Positions 51,428 to 61,145 of a stretch of DNA of 64,000 nt are shown here, piece after piece. The notes below the pieces were generated by a model. That model had not been told where the DNA came from, searched no databases, and was given only the letters and a program-made list of their open reading frames with translations. Origin of the DNA: Thermoplasmatota archaeon. GTDB taxonomy: Archaea; Thermoplasmatota; Thermoplasmata; Thermoplasmatales; Thermoplasmataceae. Position 1 is the stretch's first letter; each line of letters starts with the position of its first letter. The stretch lies in assembly GCA_023379355.1 (NCBI GenBank), contig JAMCUD010000042.1, positions 87,805 through 151,804 on the forward strand. The letters run 5' to 3'. Position numbers and translations under genes: made by a program.

Positions 51428-53965
51428 TTATACAATGCGTTTTCTGTATTTATTGATTAGTTCCACATAGAAACCGTCCATGTTCCGTTTCTCTTTTCTC
51501 CACTTATAATATGTCGCCAAAAATAGATCAAGCAGTGCCATGGGCTCAGGGAAGTTTGGTTCATCAGATTCAGAATTAACTATTGGAATCATAAAGTCCT
51601 CCTCAATTCTCCCATACCTGGTACTTGATAGCAACTCCCTGTCTTTTGCATGAAGTTCATCTCCAATTCCCTTTAAGTCAAGTTTCGCAAGCCTGACTAT
51701 TATTCTGCTGTTCTTTGCGACCTGCAGTCCGAAAAAGTCACCTAGTTTTGATGAAACCGCTGTACAATGCTTTGACATTTTTAATGCATCATTGAGACGA
51801 TTTCTTGACACAAAGTGCATTGTACCCATGAAGTACCACATTGGCGCAAAATCATCAGAATCTGAAATATCCCTGGCGAACACTGAATCAAGCTCCTCAG
51901 GAGCAGTGTCACCAGCAAAAATATTTATGACTTTCTTCAGGGAATCTGCTATCCTTATGTAACTTTCATTCCCGAGAATTTTTGCATCTGCTTCCATTTT
52001 CTCAGCATATTTTGCGCTTTTACCTGCCCTGAAGGTAAGGAATTCAAAAACAGTCCTGAATCTGTAAAATGGATAAGAAAGGTTACTGTCATTGAGATAT
52101 TCGACCAGTCTCTCTGTTGGGCCGGACAGGTTCAATGACTCCTGAAAACGTCCCGAGAAGTACAGTATCTCTGAAAGGTTATACATGGCATAACCCCTTG
52201 AGATGATGTCACCGTTGATGTACGATTCCTCAATCAGGTCCTGGAGAATTTCAATGGATTCTCCAAATTTTCCCCTGTAACTCTGCAGGATTGCTATGTT
52301 ATTCAGGCACTGCAGGATCTTATCATATCGTCTTAGTTTCCTGTTCAACTCCAGGGACTTATTGTAAAAAGCCTGCGCAGATTCAAGGTCGAAATTTTTG
52401 ATGCTCAGTGTACCCATTGAGTTATATGAATCCGCAAGAACATCCTCAAGCTTATTCTCCAGCGCAATCTTTTCGGCAAGTTTACTGTATTCCAGTGCTG
52501 TTTTCTCCTCACCTTTGCTGTAATGGCAGTTGGAAAGGTTCACACAAGCCTCCCCTCTTATTCGATCGCTGTATTCATTGCTATCAAGGATTTCTTTGCT
52601 GACCTCGATCGCCTGATCAAACTGGTTATTCCTCCAAAGAATCTTTGCCTTGCCTATCAGTGTGATACCTGGAAAAGTTTCGCTTAATTCCTGGCTTGAA
52701 TAAAGGTCATAGGCAGTGTTTAGGCGGTTTTCATTAAATAGGGTGTCCGCAGCCATTATTTTCAGGGCATTTTTTGCTGCTGGATCTTTCACCTGTTTTT
52801 CCAGGGATATGAAAAAATCGGAATTGACTGAGTAGAAAAGTCCGGATTGGTATATTTTATTCCACTGTGAAAGAACAGTCGTCTCAAGCATCTTCTGGTC
52901 CTTCACCTTAAGGAGAATTTTGAGTTTCGTAACGAAAGGGAGATCTTCATAAGCGCTGGAATCCACGAAGCTCTGGAGAACCATTTGCCCACTTGATGAT
53001 GACATACTTTCAAGAACGATTTCAGAAAGCCTCTGGCTCCCAATCCTGAAGCTCATATTCTTGACGGATACAAGGTTCTTTGCAATCAGGTTATCAAGAA
53101 TCTCCAGAACTTTGGATCGCTCCTGTCCTGTGATCTGAGCCAGGTAGTCTACATTCAGGTCTTCGTTAAGGATGGAAAGTATCTGTATGATCCGTCTTTC
53201 GAGTTCATCAAGCATTTCCAGGGTTCTTCGGTAAAGAATCTCAACCCCGGGTGGTATGGGGAAATACCTGAAGGAGGCCTCCTGAAGCTCGTTCTGGCTG
53301 TTGATTATTCCTTGTTCCTTATAATACTTAAGGGAATAAAAAAGCATCTCGAAGCTTCCGTCAACAAGCCTGTTGAGCTCGGCAAGAAAGTTATCCGGAA
53401 TACGGTATCCTGCCAGGTCAAGGTAAAATCTGAAGTCAGATAGTTCAGGTCGTTTCAGCCTTATGATTTCAATGCTTATGCTAAAGTTTGTATATGGAGG
53501 AATCGAGGAAATCAGGCTCTCGCCCTGAGTATCAGAAAGCCCTCCCAGTAAAACGAAATTTGACTCCTTGCTGATCTTGGAAAGATAGTAAAAGAAATCC
53601 CTTGCCTGGGTCTCCATCCGGTCAATTCCCTCCACAAAAATCACATTACGTTTCTTGGAGCTCTTGAAGATTGTATTGAACCCTTCAACTATCTCGTTCA
53701 GGGTCCTCTCCTTTGTGTCTCCTGTGGCCTGGTTCAGTATCTCATTGAAGGGATTCAGTCTGAATACGTCAGAAACTACATTGGCCTCAGACCAGTAAAG
53801 GTTGTCCCCATTGTTCTTGAGTATTTCGGCAATCTGGCTGAGAATAACGCTCTTCCCGTAACCTCTCCTTCCCTGAATTATAAACGTGCTTGATGGGTTC
53901 GGTTCAGAAACAAGAGCTTTCTGGAGATGCTCATATGCACTGCTGTAAGAGAGAAGGCGTTCCAT
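51428..53965 (-). CDS. STAND-type ATPase with winged helix and TPR repeats
   Basis: An 845-residue protein. The N-terminal NTPase has Walker A G-R-R-G-Y-G-K-S (32-39) and Walker B N-V-I-F-V-E-G-I-D (107-115). A winged helix lies near 255-320, and tetratricopeptide-like helices fill about 400-780. The plan resembles MalT/STAND regulators that switch on ligand binding, but there is no C-terminal DNA-binding domain. STAND proteins in prokaryotes act in regulation or anti-phage defence. It is transcribed from a TATA-like element (tattttaaag) ~27 nt before the ATG, and a Cys-rich protein follows. Confidence 0.75.
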   Translation of the reverse strand: MERLLSYSSAYEHLQKALVSEPNPSSTFIIQGRRGYGKSVILSQIAEILKNNGDNLYWSEANVVSDVFRLNPFNEILNQATGDTKERTLNEIVEGFNTIFKSSKKRNVIFVEGIDRMETQARDFFYYLSKISKESNFVLLGGLSDTQGESLISSIPPYTNFSISIEIIRLKRPELSDFRFYLDLAGYRIPDNFLAELNRLVDGSFEMLFYSLKYYKEQGIINSQNELQEASFRYFPIPPGVEILYRRTLEMLDELERRIIQILSILNEDLNVDYLAQITGQERSKVLEILDNLIAKNLVSVKNMSFRIGSQRLSEIVLESMSSSSGQMVLQSFVDSSAYEDLPFVTKLKILLKVKDQKMLETTVLSQWNKIYQSGLFYSVNSDFFISLEKQVKDPAAKNALKIMAADTLFNENRLNTAYDLYSSQELSETFPGITLIGKAKILWRNNQFDQAIEVSKEILDSNEYSDRIRGEACVNLSNCHYSKGEEKTALEYSKLAEKIALENKLEDVLADSYNSMGTLSIKNFDLESAQAFYNKSLELNRKLRRYDKILQCLNNIAILQSYRGKFGESIEILQDLIEESYINGDIISRGYAMYNLSEILYFSGRFQESLNLSGPTERLVEYLNDSNLSYPFYRFRTVFEFLTFRAGKSAKYAEKMEADAKILGNESYIRIADSLKKVINIFAGDTAPEELDSVFARDISDSDDFAPMWYFMGTMHFVSRNRLNDALKMSKHCTAVSSKLGDFFGLQVAKNSRIIVRLAKLDLKGIGDELHAKDRELLSSTRYGRIEEDFMIPIVNSESDEPNFPEPMALLDLFLATYYKWRKEKRNMDGFYVELINKYRKRIV

Positions 53966-54023
53966 CCTTCTGGTATATTTGCTTCAACTTTAAAATACCT
54001 GTATGTGGCTGCATGACGAAATT

Positions 54024-54773
54024 TCAATTTCTGAACCAGATTCGTCTGCCTGATTCTGTGGTTCTAGAGACTCCGAATTCAGTAAGACCCGGTATCTCCG
54101 ACTTAAGGAATGTAGGGCCGTCCCGGCATAACTGATATCCCCCTATGGAACAGGAATCACAAATCCCAACTCCGCATTTCATTATCCTTTCCATTGAGAA
54201 CTGCGCCTCTATACGGAAATCTTTGATATACCTGTAAACTGAATACATCATTAGCTCCGGCCCGCACACATATGCCACATCAAAATCATCAAGATTGAGA
54301 GTCTCCAGTGCATCAACAGGGTATCCCTTAAACCCGGATGAACCATCGTCAGTAATCTCTATGGTTCGGTGGCCTCTGAATCTGCTGCGGAAGAGAATCT
54401 CGTCAACGGTTCTGGCGGATGCAACTATTGTTGCGTCTCTGTCAACAAGTGGTAGAAGCCCTGCCATTCCAGTCCCCCCTCCTATTATAAGCCTTTTCTC
54501 AACCCTGGTGGTAAAGGGCCTTCCGTAGGGCCCACGATAATAAATCCTATCTCCGGAATTCATGGAGCAGATAGCTGAGCTGGTTTCCCCGTATGCCTTT
54601 ACAGTGATCCCCTTTTCTTTTTCAAGGTGAGACAAAGATATGGGTATCTCGCCAGTCCCAGGTACCCATACCATAAGAAACTGTCCTGGCAATATGTTTG
54701 CTGAATCATTAAAAAAAAGGGTCACTGCTGATGCTGAGGCGGTTTCCTTCCTGGTGATAATGCTGTTTTTCAA
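54024..54773 (-). CDS. pyrK: dihydroorotate dehydrogenase electron-transfer subunit
   Basis: A 249-residue PyrK. It has an FAD/NAD-binding half (I-P-I-S-L-S, then G-G-G-T-G-M-A-G near residue 95) and a C-terminal [2Fe-2S] site with Cys in C-G-V-G-I-C-D-S-C and Y-Q-L-C. PyrK passes electrons from orotate synthesis to NAD. Its ATG overlaps the pyrD stop by 4 nt (ATGA), so PyrD and PyrK are made together as the class 1B enzyme. All four cluster Cys are present. Confidence 0.93.
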   Translation of the reverse strand: MKNSIITRKETASASAVTLFFNDSANILPGQFLMVWVPGTGEIPISLSHLEKEKGITVKAYGETSSAICSMNSGDRIYYRGPYGRPFTTRVEKRLIIGGGTGMAGLLPLVDRDATIVASARTVDEILFRSRFRGHRTIEITDDGSSGFKGYPVDALETLNLDDFDVAYVCGPELMMYSVYRYIKDFRIEAQFSMERIMKCGVGICDSCSIGGYQLCRDGPTFLKSEIPGLTEFGVSRTTESGRRIWFRN

Positions 54774-55672
54774 GAGTGAGCCACCCCAATTATTGGTTTG
54801 AGGGATTCGATTCCTTCACGTTTCAAAAAGGCCAACAGGTCGTTTTCCAGTTTCCTGAAAATGCTTCTTCCCTGGGTGTAAACTGCAGTCCCTATCTGAA
54901 CCGCGGACGCCCCAGCCATGATGTATTCAAGTGCATCTTCTAAGGTTTCTATTCCTCCTACGCCTATGATGGGAACGTCAAAATTCTCGAACACATCCCA
55001 GACCATTCTCACTCCCACATGCTTAATTGCACGGCCGGAAAGCCCTCCTATCTTATTGCTCAGAATCGGTTTTTTCGCGGTGATGTCTATGGCCATCCCC
55101 CGCACTGTGTTTATTAGCACGAATCCGTCAGACCTTGAAGCAGCTTCAGCGATCTGCAGAATGTCAGTTACATTGGGGCTGAGTTTGGAGAATACGGGTA
55201 TTTTTAGCTTCTTCTTGAGAAGGGATATGATCTGGCTTACAAGCTCTGGGTCTGAACCAACCTCGGATCCGACACCCTTGACATGTGGACATGACAGGTT
55301 CAGCTCCACAGCAGATGCACCGTACTGCTCCATTTTTTCACCAAGGGAAAGGAACTCCTCCGGTGTTGCAGCAAATATGCTGCCTATTACCGGTTTGCCT
55401 GCTCTGGTTGCCTCATCCATCTCGTGTGAAAATTCATCAATTCCAGGGTTTGGAAGGCCAACCGCGTTAAGAAGTCCTGTTTCAAGGGGAACTACTATGG
55501 GTGGCCTGTATCCTTTTCTCTCCTTCAGTCCGATCGATTTCGTTACAGCCCCTCCTGCCCCCTCCTCCAGGATCCTTCTTATGGTATATCCGTTCTCATC
55601 AAGTATTCCGGAAGCAAGGAGAAAGGGGTTCAGGAATTCTATTCCTCCGATAGAAGCTGTTATATCTGGCAA
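54770..55672 (-). CDS. pyrD: dihydroorotate dehydrogenase, class 1B catalytic subunit
   Basis: A 300-residue FMN TIM-barrel. The catalytic Cys lies in N-L-S-C-P-H-V-K-G, Lys in F-S-K-L-S-P-N-V, and the FMN-binding G-G-I-E and G-T-A-V-Y segments are present. It oxidises dihydroorotate to orotate. The start appears to be TTG 55672, preceded by an AGAGGT ribosome site. It follows the PEBP gene by 9 nt and overlaps pyrK, so the three genes are co-transcribed. Confidence 0.95.
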   Translation of the reverse strand: MPDITASIGGIEFLNPFLLASGILDENGYTIRRILEEGAGGAVTKSIGLKERKGYRPPIVVPLETGLLNAVGLPNPGIDEFSHEMDEATRAGKPVIGSIFAATPEEFLSLGEKMEQYGASAVELNLSCPHVKGVGSEVGSDPELVSQIISLLKKKLKIPVFSKLSPNVTDILQIAEAASRSDGFVLINTVRGMAIDITAKKPILSNKIGGLSGRAIKHVGVRMVWDVFENFDVPIIGVGGIETLEDALEYIMAGASAVQIGTAVYTQGRSIFRKLENDLLAFLKREGIESLKPIIGVAHS

Positions 55673-55681
55673 TTGAAACCT

Positions 55682-56161
55682 CTATTTCTCCTGCTCATAA
55701 TGCCTTCCGTATATCAGCATGTATGACGCCTGCTTGATCATTTTTGTTTCCAGAATCTGTTTTAGATCGGAGGTTTTGAGTTTCTGCTGGAGTTCGGGCT
55801 TCTCTATGAGTGCATATAGGTAGAAGAAGTACCTGTGGGTCTTCTTTCCAGGCGGACATGGTCCGTTGTACCCATAATTTCCAAAATCATTCAGACCCTG
55901 CGACATCTTGTTATCGGTTACTTCTCCAATCTTGATGCCCTCAGGCAGTTCTTTAGCTGTTGCTGGTATGTTGTATATAATCCAGTGCGTGAAAGTTCCT
56001 CTGGGTGCGTCAGGATCCTGGACAACAAGTGCAAATGACTTGGTGGAGGCTGGAGGGTCAGCCCACGTGAGGCCTGGGGAAATGTCCTGTCCATCGCAGG
56101 TATATTTCTGAGAAATAACATCCCCATACTGATACCCCGGTATGGTTAACTTAAAGGTCAT
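55682..56161 (-). CDS. PEBP family (YbhB/YbcL) protein
   Basis: A 159-residue phosphatidylethanolamine-binding-like protein. The ligand pocket motifs D-P-D-A-P-R-G near residue 48 and G-K-K-T-H-R-Y near 116 are typical. Prokaryotic members are of unclear function and bind anionic ligands. It leads the PEBP-pyrD-pyrK operon. A TATA-like run (ggttttaagaac on the minus strand) lies ~25 nt upstream of the ATG. Position before pyrimidine genes may be chance. Confidence 0.9.
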   Translation of the reverse strand: MTFKLTIPGYQYGDVISQKYTCDGQDISPGLTWADPPASTKSFALVVQDPDAPRGTFTHWIIYNIPATAKELPEGIKIGEVTDNKMSQGLNDFGNYGYNGPCPPGKKTHRYFFYLYALIEKPELQQKLKTSDLKQILETKMIKQASYMLIYGRHYEQEK

Positions 56162-56283
56162 AGAACATGATTGTTCCTGTTCTTAAAACCATATCGCGTC
56201 ACTTTCCCCGATGGGCCACTGTATTGGGGTATATCTGTATGGATCTGGTAATCATACCAGGCCCTGTTGTCTCATCAGCATAA

Positions 56284-56294
56284 GAAATATTTAA
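56284..56294 (+). promoter_or_regulatory. TATA-like promoter element for the pilin-like gene
   Basis: The element gaaatatttaa is centred about 28 nt before the ATG at 56317. Confidence 0.6.
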
Positions 56295-56316
56295 ATCAGG
56301 ATGCAACTTTTCAGCA

Positions 56317-56817
56317 ATGCAGATGAAGGAAATCAGAAGGGAGGACGAGGCAGTTTCGCCAATAATAGCCACGATTCTTCTCATTGCCATAACTGTAACA
56401 ATAATAGCATCTGCTTACACTGTATTCTCAGGGTACATTCCATCCTCCAACCCGGAGGGACCATCAGTGAATATCACATATACAAACGAAACTCACTACA
56501 GTTCGGGTGCAGTTTACGGAAATTATGTTATGACCCTGTCTGAAATTACAAATAACATATCGCTAAAATCCCTTTCTGTTCAGGTTGTGCTGCAGAATGG
56601 AAGCATCTATGAGGATTCAATGTACGATTCATACGTGCTTGGAACCGAGGTCATTATGTCCCATGGAATTTACCTTAACGTGAGTATGCCAGGAGGCTTT
56701 CTGTCATCCAATGGCTATGTGGTTCTGAACCTATCCGGTTCACATGTCTTCCCATCTGACCTTTCTATAATTGATACTTCCTCTGGAAACAGGGTAGGCA
56801 CCGTATCATTTCAGTAA
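56317..56817 (+). CDS. archaeal type IV pilin-like protein
   Basis: A 166-residue protein with the start R-R-E-D-E-A-V-S-P-I-I-A-T-I-L-L-I-A, the class III (type IV pilin, DUF1628) signature in which a pilin peptidase cuts before the hydrophobic helix. The rest is a Ser/Asn-rich beta domain with several N-x-S/T sites. Such pilins build adhesion or assembly filaments. It is followed 24 nt later by an NfeD-like gene. The assembly ATPase and peptidase are not in the window. Confidence 0.82.
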   Translation: MQMKEIRREDEAVSPIIATILLIAITVTIIASAYTVFSGYIPSSNPEGPSVNITYTNETHYSSGAVYGNYVMTLSEITNNISLKSLSVQVVLQNGSIYEDSMYDSYVLGTEVIMSHGIYLNVSMPGGFLSSNGYVVLNLSGSHVFPSDLSIIDTSSGNRVGTVSFQ

Positions 56818-56841
56818 GGGGAATAAGGTTATTAGCCTGGA

Positions 56842-57222
56842 ATGCCATTTATGGATAGGGTTACAATGGGGCTATCATTAACTTTAATTCTCGAAATATG
56901 GATCGCCTTGATGGTAGTGTTCTTCTTCGGTTTCTGGCTGGGCAGAGTGATGGCAAGATGGAAACTCATAAAGGGCCCGATGACTGGAAAGGAGTCAATG
57001 ATTGGCAAGATAGGGGTAGTAGTCCGGAACCAGAAGAGTTATGTGGAGGCTCGTTTTGATTCACAGCTCTGGAAAATCGTTTCGGATAACGATGATCTGC
57101 TTCTACCCGGCACTCAGGTCAAGATAGCCGACATAGACGGTAACTCTCTGCGCGTGACACTCCTTTCCTCAGAGAAGTCAGATGGAGCTCTTTCAAATTC
57201 GGGCTCAAGAACTACACAGTGA
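56842..57222 (+). CDS. NfeD-like membrane protein
   Basis: A 126-residue protein with one N-terminal membrane helix (about 10-35) and a C-terminal OB-fold domain as in NfeD (G-K-I-G-V-V-V, L-L-P-G-T-Q-V-K-I-A-D-I-D-G). Full NfeD proteins have a protease domain and pair with stomatin. This short form has only the membrane and OB parts, and no stomatin gene is adjacent. It may be co-transcribed with the pilin-like gene. Role unknown. Confidence 0.78.
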   Translation: MPFMDRVTMGLSLTLILEIWIALMVVFFFGFWLGRVMARWKLIKGPMTGKESMIGKIGVVVRNQKSYVEARFDSQLWKIVSDNDDLLLPGTQVKIADIDGNSLRVTLLSSEKSDGALSNSGSRTTQ

Positions 57223-57261
57223 ACTTCAGGCTTTTATTCGCGTTTCACCATCAGCACATAA

Positions 57262-57270
57262 TCATTTAAT
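57262..57270 (+). promoter_or_regulatory. TATA-like promoter element for the DEAD-box helicase
   Basis: The element tcatttaat is centred about 22 nt before the ATG at 57288, favouring that start over an in-frame ATG at 57345. Confidence 0.5.
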
Positions 57271-57287
57271 AGACCTCCGCGATTACC

Positions 57288-58598
57288 ATGCAAGCTAATG
57301 CAGAATTAATCAGGATTTTGTGTGAGCAGATTAAGTGCTTGAAAATGCAGAACTTCGAAGAAATTGAGCCAATTGATGGTTTATTGAAAAATTTGGTAAG
57401 AATGGGTTTTGAGACCCCTACTGAGGTACAGTCAAAAGCTATTCCGCCAATAATGGAAGGGAAAGATATTGTGGTGCGATCAAAGACAGGTTCCGGAAAA
57501 ACAGGGGCTTTCTTGATCCCGATTCTGAACGCTACCTCCGGGAAACGAGGGATAACATCCCTCATAATTACTCCCACAAGGGAGCTTGCGCTTCAGGTCT
57601 ATGGCGTCGCACAGGAGATGGGCAAAGGTCTCAATGTAAACGCAACCCCGGTTTACGGGGGAGTGAGCATAGAGAACCAGATAAGGAAAATCCGTAACGG
57701 TGCAAACATGATTGTGGGAACCCCGGGAAGGATAATTGACCTGATGAGAAGGAAAGTTCTGTCCTTCAGGAACCTGAATTATCTGGTTCTCGATGAGGCA
57801 GACATAATGCTTGACATGGGGTTCATCGAGAATATTGAGTTTATAATCTCAGAGACTCCGGAAACAAAGCAGGTATTGCTTTTCTCAGCTACCATACCGG
57901 GAAGAATTCTGGACCTCTCAAAGAAGTACATGAAGGACCCAGAGTATATAAGGCTAGGAAAAGAGAAGGATATAACAGTCTCTTCAATCTTCAACACCTT
58001 TGCTGTTAACTACAATGGAAACAAGGTGTCAACTCTGCTTGCATACGTGGACGAATACACCCCAAACAAGGCGATAATCTTCACTGAGCAGAAGAGGGAT
58101 GCTGCGGCACTCGGAGAGATACTGGCTGACAACGGGCTAAATCCTGTGGTCATACATGGCGATCTTACCCAGGCACAGAGGGAAAAGGCCCTTTCTGAAT
58201 TTAGAAATGGAACAAAATTCCTTGTTGCCACAAACGTTGCTGCAAGAGGTCTTGATATCTCGAACATTTCGGATATAATCAACTTCGACGCCCCAAGGGA
58301 ACCTGAGATATATGTGCACAGAGTAGGGAGATCAGCAAGGATGGGGAAAGAGGGAAAAGCCTTTACAATTATCGACCAGGGTGATGAAGACATCATATCA
58401 AGTATCGAGGACTCTCTCAAGATAAGGATGAGTGCACTCCGCGTGAACGAGGAGGCATTTGCAGGGGTAAAGTCCATCTACCGAAGCAACAGGTTTTCAG
58501 GGAGGGGCAACTACCGGAGCAGACCGAAATCATACGGAAGGAACTACTCCCGCGGAAGAGATCAACCCCACAGGGAAAGAAGAAGATATTATTCTTAA
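57288..58598 (+). CDS. DEAD-box RNA helicase
   Basis: A 436-residue DEAD-box helicase. Motifs in order are the Q motif near residue 35, I (S-K-T-G-S-G-K-T), Ia (P-T-R-E-L-A), II (D-E-A-D), III (S-A-T), IV (I-F-T-E-Q), V (A-A-R-G-L-D) and VI (H-R-V-G-R-S-A-R). A short basic tail rich in Arg, Gly and Tyr (about 410-436) binds RNA. It remodels RNA, probably in ribosome assembly or cold response. The ATG at 57288 has a TATA box 22 nt upstream. It stands alone. Confidence 0.95.
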   Translation: MQANAELIRILCEQIKCLKMQNFEEIEPIDGLLKNLVRMGFETPTEVQSKAIPPIMEGKDIVVRSKTGSGKTGAFLIPILNATSGKRGITSLIITPTRELALQVYGVAQEMGKGLNVNATPVYGGVSIENQIRKIRNGANMIVGTPGRIIDLMRRKVLSFRNLNYLVLDEADIMLDMGFIENIEFIISETPETKQVLLFSATIPGRILDLSKKYMKDPEYIRLGKEKDITVSSIFNTFAVNYNGNKVSTLLAYVDEYTPNKAIIFTEQKRDAAALGEILADNGLNPVVIHGDLTQAQREKALSEFRNGTKFLVATNVAARGLDISNISDIINFDAPREPEIYVHRVGRSARMGKEGKAFTIIDQGDEDIISSIEDSLKIRMSALRVNEEAFAGVKSIYRSNRFSGRGNYRSRPKSYGRNYSRGRDQPHRERRRYYS

Positions 58599-58652
58599 CC
58601 CTTAATTTTAGTCGGCCAAAAGAAAATTTTTAAATTGTTATTTTACAGGGCA

Positions 58653-59183
58653 TTAGGGTACGGGGGGCAACCTGATTACTCCGAATCCGAAGCCTGAATC
58701 GCCATCTTTTCCGTTTATTATCACAATCTTAACAACATAAACATTAGGGTCGTTCGGATTTGTAGTGTATTTCATTAGATGTATAGCCTCAGGGTTCAGT
58801 TCCAGAGTCATATGGATTAGAGTTCCGTTTGTTGTGCTGTTTTTTAGAATATAATTGTATGGATACTGAGTTTCGTTGAAGGAAGTAAGGTTAACGCTGT
58901 TCAGCGAGCTGTTATGGCTGGAATTGAGGGGGGATATGTCATAGATGTATACAACCGGTGAGTTGGTATAAATGGTAAAATTAAAGCTTATTGAAGTTGA
59001 GGAGTTGTTTACATAATACACAGGATCAAGTCCTGTTCCATTCTGAACCTTCAGATACCCCTGCGATGAAAGACCACTCAAACTGGAACTGGATGAGGAT
59101 TTCTGTATAGTTACATATGCGATGGACCCAAATACTACAAGAATTATAACCCCAATCGCAAGCGAGGTTTTTTTAGATAGCAT
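58653..59183 (-). CDS. N-anchored extracytoplasmic protein of unknown function
   Basis: A 176-residue protein with a basic N-terminus, one hydrophobic helix (about 8-27) and a Ser-rich stretch. A beta-type domain follows with many N-x-S/T sites, consistent with surface N-glycosylation. No family is recognised. A TATA-like run (complement of 59206-59214) lies ~27 nt before the ATG. It is divergent from the MFS exporter and ends close to the helicase. Confidence 0.65.
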   Translation of the reverse strand: MLSKKTSLAIGVIILVVFGSIAYVTIQKSSSSSSLSGLSSQGYLKVQNGTGLDPVYYVNNSSTSISFNFTIYTNSPVVYIYDISPLNSSHNSSLNSVNLTSFNETQYPYNYILKNSTTNGTLIHMTLELNPEAIHLMKYTTNPNDPNVYVVKIVIINGKDGDSGFGFGVIRLPPVP

Positions 59184-59239
59184 CGGGATGGTAATTTGTG
59201 CTCTGTATAAAACGTTTACCGATAATTAAGTAATTAACT

Positions 59240-59250
59240 ATTTATATATC
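59240..59250 (+). promoter_or_regulatory. TATA-like promoter element for the MFS exporter
   Basis: The element tatttatatat is centred about 28 nt before the ATG at 59273. MarR-type operators were not recognised beside it. Confidence 0.6.
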
Positions 59251-59272
59251 ACAGAAATTAGCCATCGATTAA

Positions 59273-61141
59273 ATGGTACAATATAAATGGGTCGCTCTCT
59301 CAAATACTACCATAGGTGTTTTGATGGCCTCAATCAATGGGACTATCATACTAATCTCACTTCCAGCGATATTTCGCGGGCTGAACATCGATCCGTTCCT
59401 TCCGGGATCATTCGAGTATCTGCTCTGGATACTTATGGGGTATATGATTGTAACCGCTGTTCTCCTCGTTACGGTGGGAAGGCTTTCTGACATTTTTGGA
59501 AGAGTCAGGCTCTTTAATTTTGGATTTCTGATCTTCACAATCGGTTCAATATTGCTGTTTTTAACCCCTAACAAAGGTGATACTGGAGCCCTTGAACTGA
59601 TATTTTTCCGTATGATCCAGGCAATAGGCGGGTCCTTCCTTTTCGCAAATTCTGCAGCAATAATTACAGACAGTTTCCCCGTAAACGAAAGGGGGAAAGC
59701 AATGGGAATAAATCAAATTGCAGCCCTCGCCGGTTCACTCGTCGGGCTCATTCTTGGAGGGATTCTTGCTGCAATCAACTGGAGATTCGTATTCCTTGTA
59801 AGTGTTCCTGTTGGTCTGTTCGGAACTATTTGGTCTCTCCTGAAGCTCAAGGATCATTCAGTCAGGCATAAGGATCAGAAGATAGATATTCCTGGAAATG
59901 TATCATTTGCTGGCGGAATAACCCTCATCCTGCTGGGTGTTACATACGGTCTCATGCCCTATGGAACATCCTCAATGGGGTGGGGTGATCCGTATGTCAG
60001 ATTCTCCATAATATCGGGTATGGCCCTGCTTGTCGTGTTCGTGTTCATCGAGAGGGCCGTGGAGCAGCCAATGTTCAACCTGAAGCTTTTCAGGAACCGT
60101 GCCTTTACAACAGGAAGCTTTGCAGGCATGCTTCAATCCATGGGAATGGGAGGGATGATGTTCATGATAATTATTCTCCTTCAGGGAATCTGGCTTCCGC
60201 TTCACAATTATTCCTACAGTAGCGTTCCGTTCTGGGCAGGCATATACACCATACCAATGATGGGAGGTTTTGTTCTCATGGGGCCAATCAGCGGTGCACT
60301 TTCTGATAAGATTGGTGCAAGGCTCCTTGGAACAATTGGGATGTCAATAAGCGGAATTGCGTTCCTCCTGCTTTCCACCTTGAGTTATGATTTTAGTTAC
60401 ATACCATTTGCTCTGATGCTTTTCATGATGGGTTTTGGAATGGGCACTTTTGCGGCACCAAATATTACTGCAATTATGAATTCCGTACCACCGCAGCAGA
60501 GGGGTGTTGCATCTGGTATGAGAACCACTTTACAGAATACAGGTCAGACAGCTAGCATGGGTATATTTTTCAGTATAGTTTTAGTATTTCTCACAAAATT
60601 GCTGCCAGGATCCTTTTCCACGGCCCTACAGACCGCAGGTGCTCCAGTCCTGATTCCTGTTTTCAATAGTATCCCGCCTACATCTGCACTGTTTTCTGCA
60701 TTTCTTGGCTATAACCCAGTAACCTCAATATTCGGTTTGCTTCCATCCTCATTTCCATCACTTATCAGCAACTCTGCATACATCACGCTCACTGGAAATC
60801 ATTGGTTCCCGGGAGCTATAGCAACTGCTTTTATGGGCTCACTGAGGATCTCCTTCTACGCAGGCGCCGGCATATTCTTCGTTGCGGCCCTGCTTTCAGC
60901 TCTTCGTGGCAAGAGATACGTCCACTCTGAGACTAATGAGTCCAAGGAACTGTTCAGGTCTGAGCAAACATCTGCAGGACAGGCATTGAAAACTCCTTCA
61001 GCAGAACAAAGCAATTCCGGAAAGATCGCGGACGGAGCCCCAGGGGATTCCACTCTTTCTCCTGAGTCCTCCAGTTCCATGGCGGATAATATTTCCTTCG
61101 GTACAGTCGCTACCTCAGAAAAGGTGGAGGGTAAGGATTAA
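59273..61141 (+). CDS. MFS drug exporter (DHA2 type, 14 helices)
   Basis: A 622-residue MFS protein with about 14 hydrophobic helices, as in EmrB/QacA exporters. The loop-2 motif is G-R-L-S-D-I-F-G-R and the motif C-like run is [13 protein letters not shown]. The last ~70 residues are a Ser/Glu-rich soluble tail. It is followed 4 nt later by a MarR-family regulator, so the pair is probably a substrate-inducible efflux system. The exported compound is unknown. Confidence 0.9.
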   Translation: MVQYKWVALSNTTIGVLMASINGTIILISLPAIFRGLNIDPFLPGSFEYLLWILMGYMIVTAVLLVTVGRLSDIFGRVRLFNFGFLIFTIGSILLFLTPNKGDTGALELIFFRMIQAIGGSFLFANSAAIITDSFPVNERGKAMGINQIAALAGSLVGLILGGILAAINWRFVFLVSVPVGLFGTIWSLLKLKDHSVRHKDQKIDIPGNVSFAGGITLILLGVTYGLMPYGTSSMGWGDPYVRFSIISGMALLVVFVFIERAVEQPMFNLKLFRNRAFTTGSFAGMLQSMGMGGMMFMIIILLQGIWLPLHNYSYSSVPFWAGIYTIPMMGGFVLMGPISGALSDKIGARLLGTIGMSISGIAFLLLSTLSYDFSYIPFALMLFMMGFGMGTFAAPNITAIMNSVPPQQRGVASGMRTTLQNTGQTASMGIFFSIVLVFLTKLLPGSFSTALQTAGAPVLIPVFNSIPPTSALFSAFLGYNPVTSIFGLLPSSFPSLISNSAYITLTGNHWFPGAIATAFMGSLRISFYAGAGIFFVAALLSALRGKRYVHSETNESKELFRSEQTSAGQALKTPSAEQSNSGKIADGAPGDSTLSPESSSSMADNISFGTVATSEKVEGKD

Positions 61142-61145
61142 GCTC

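Noticed and set aside
54918..55676. 252-codon frame antisense to pyrD
   Set aside because: It mirrors pyrD almost end to end and is Ser/Pro/Thr-rich, typical of an antisense shadow.
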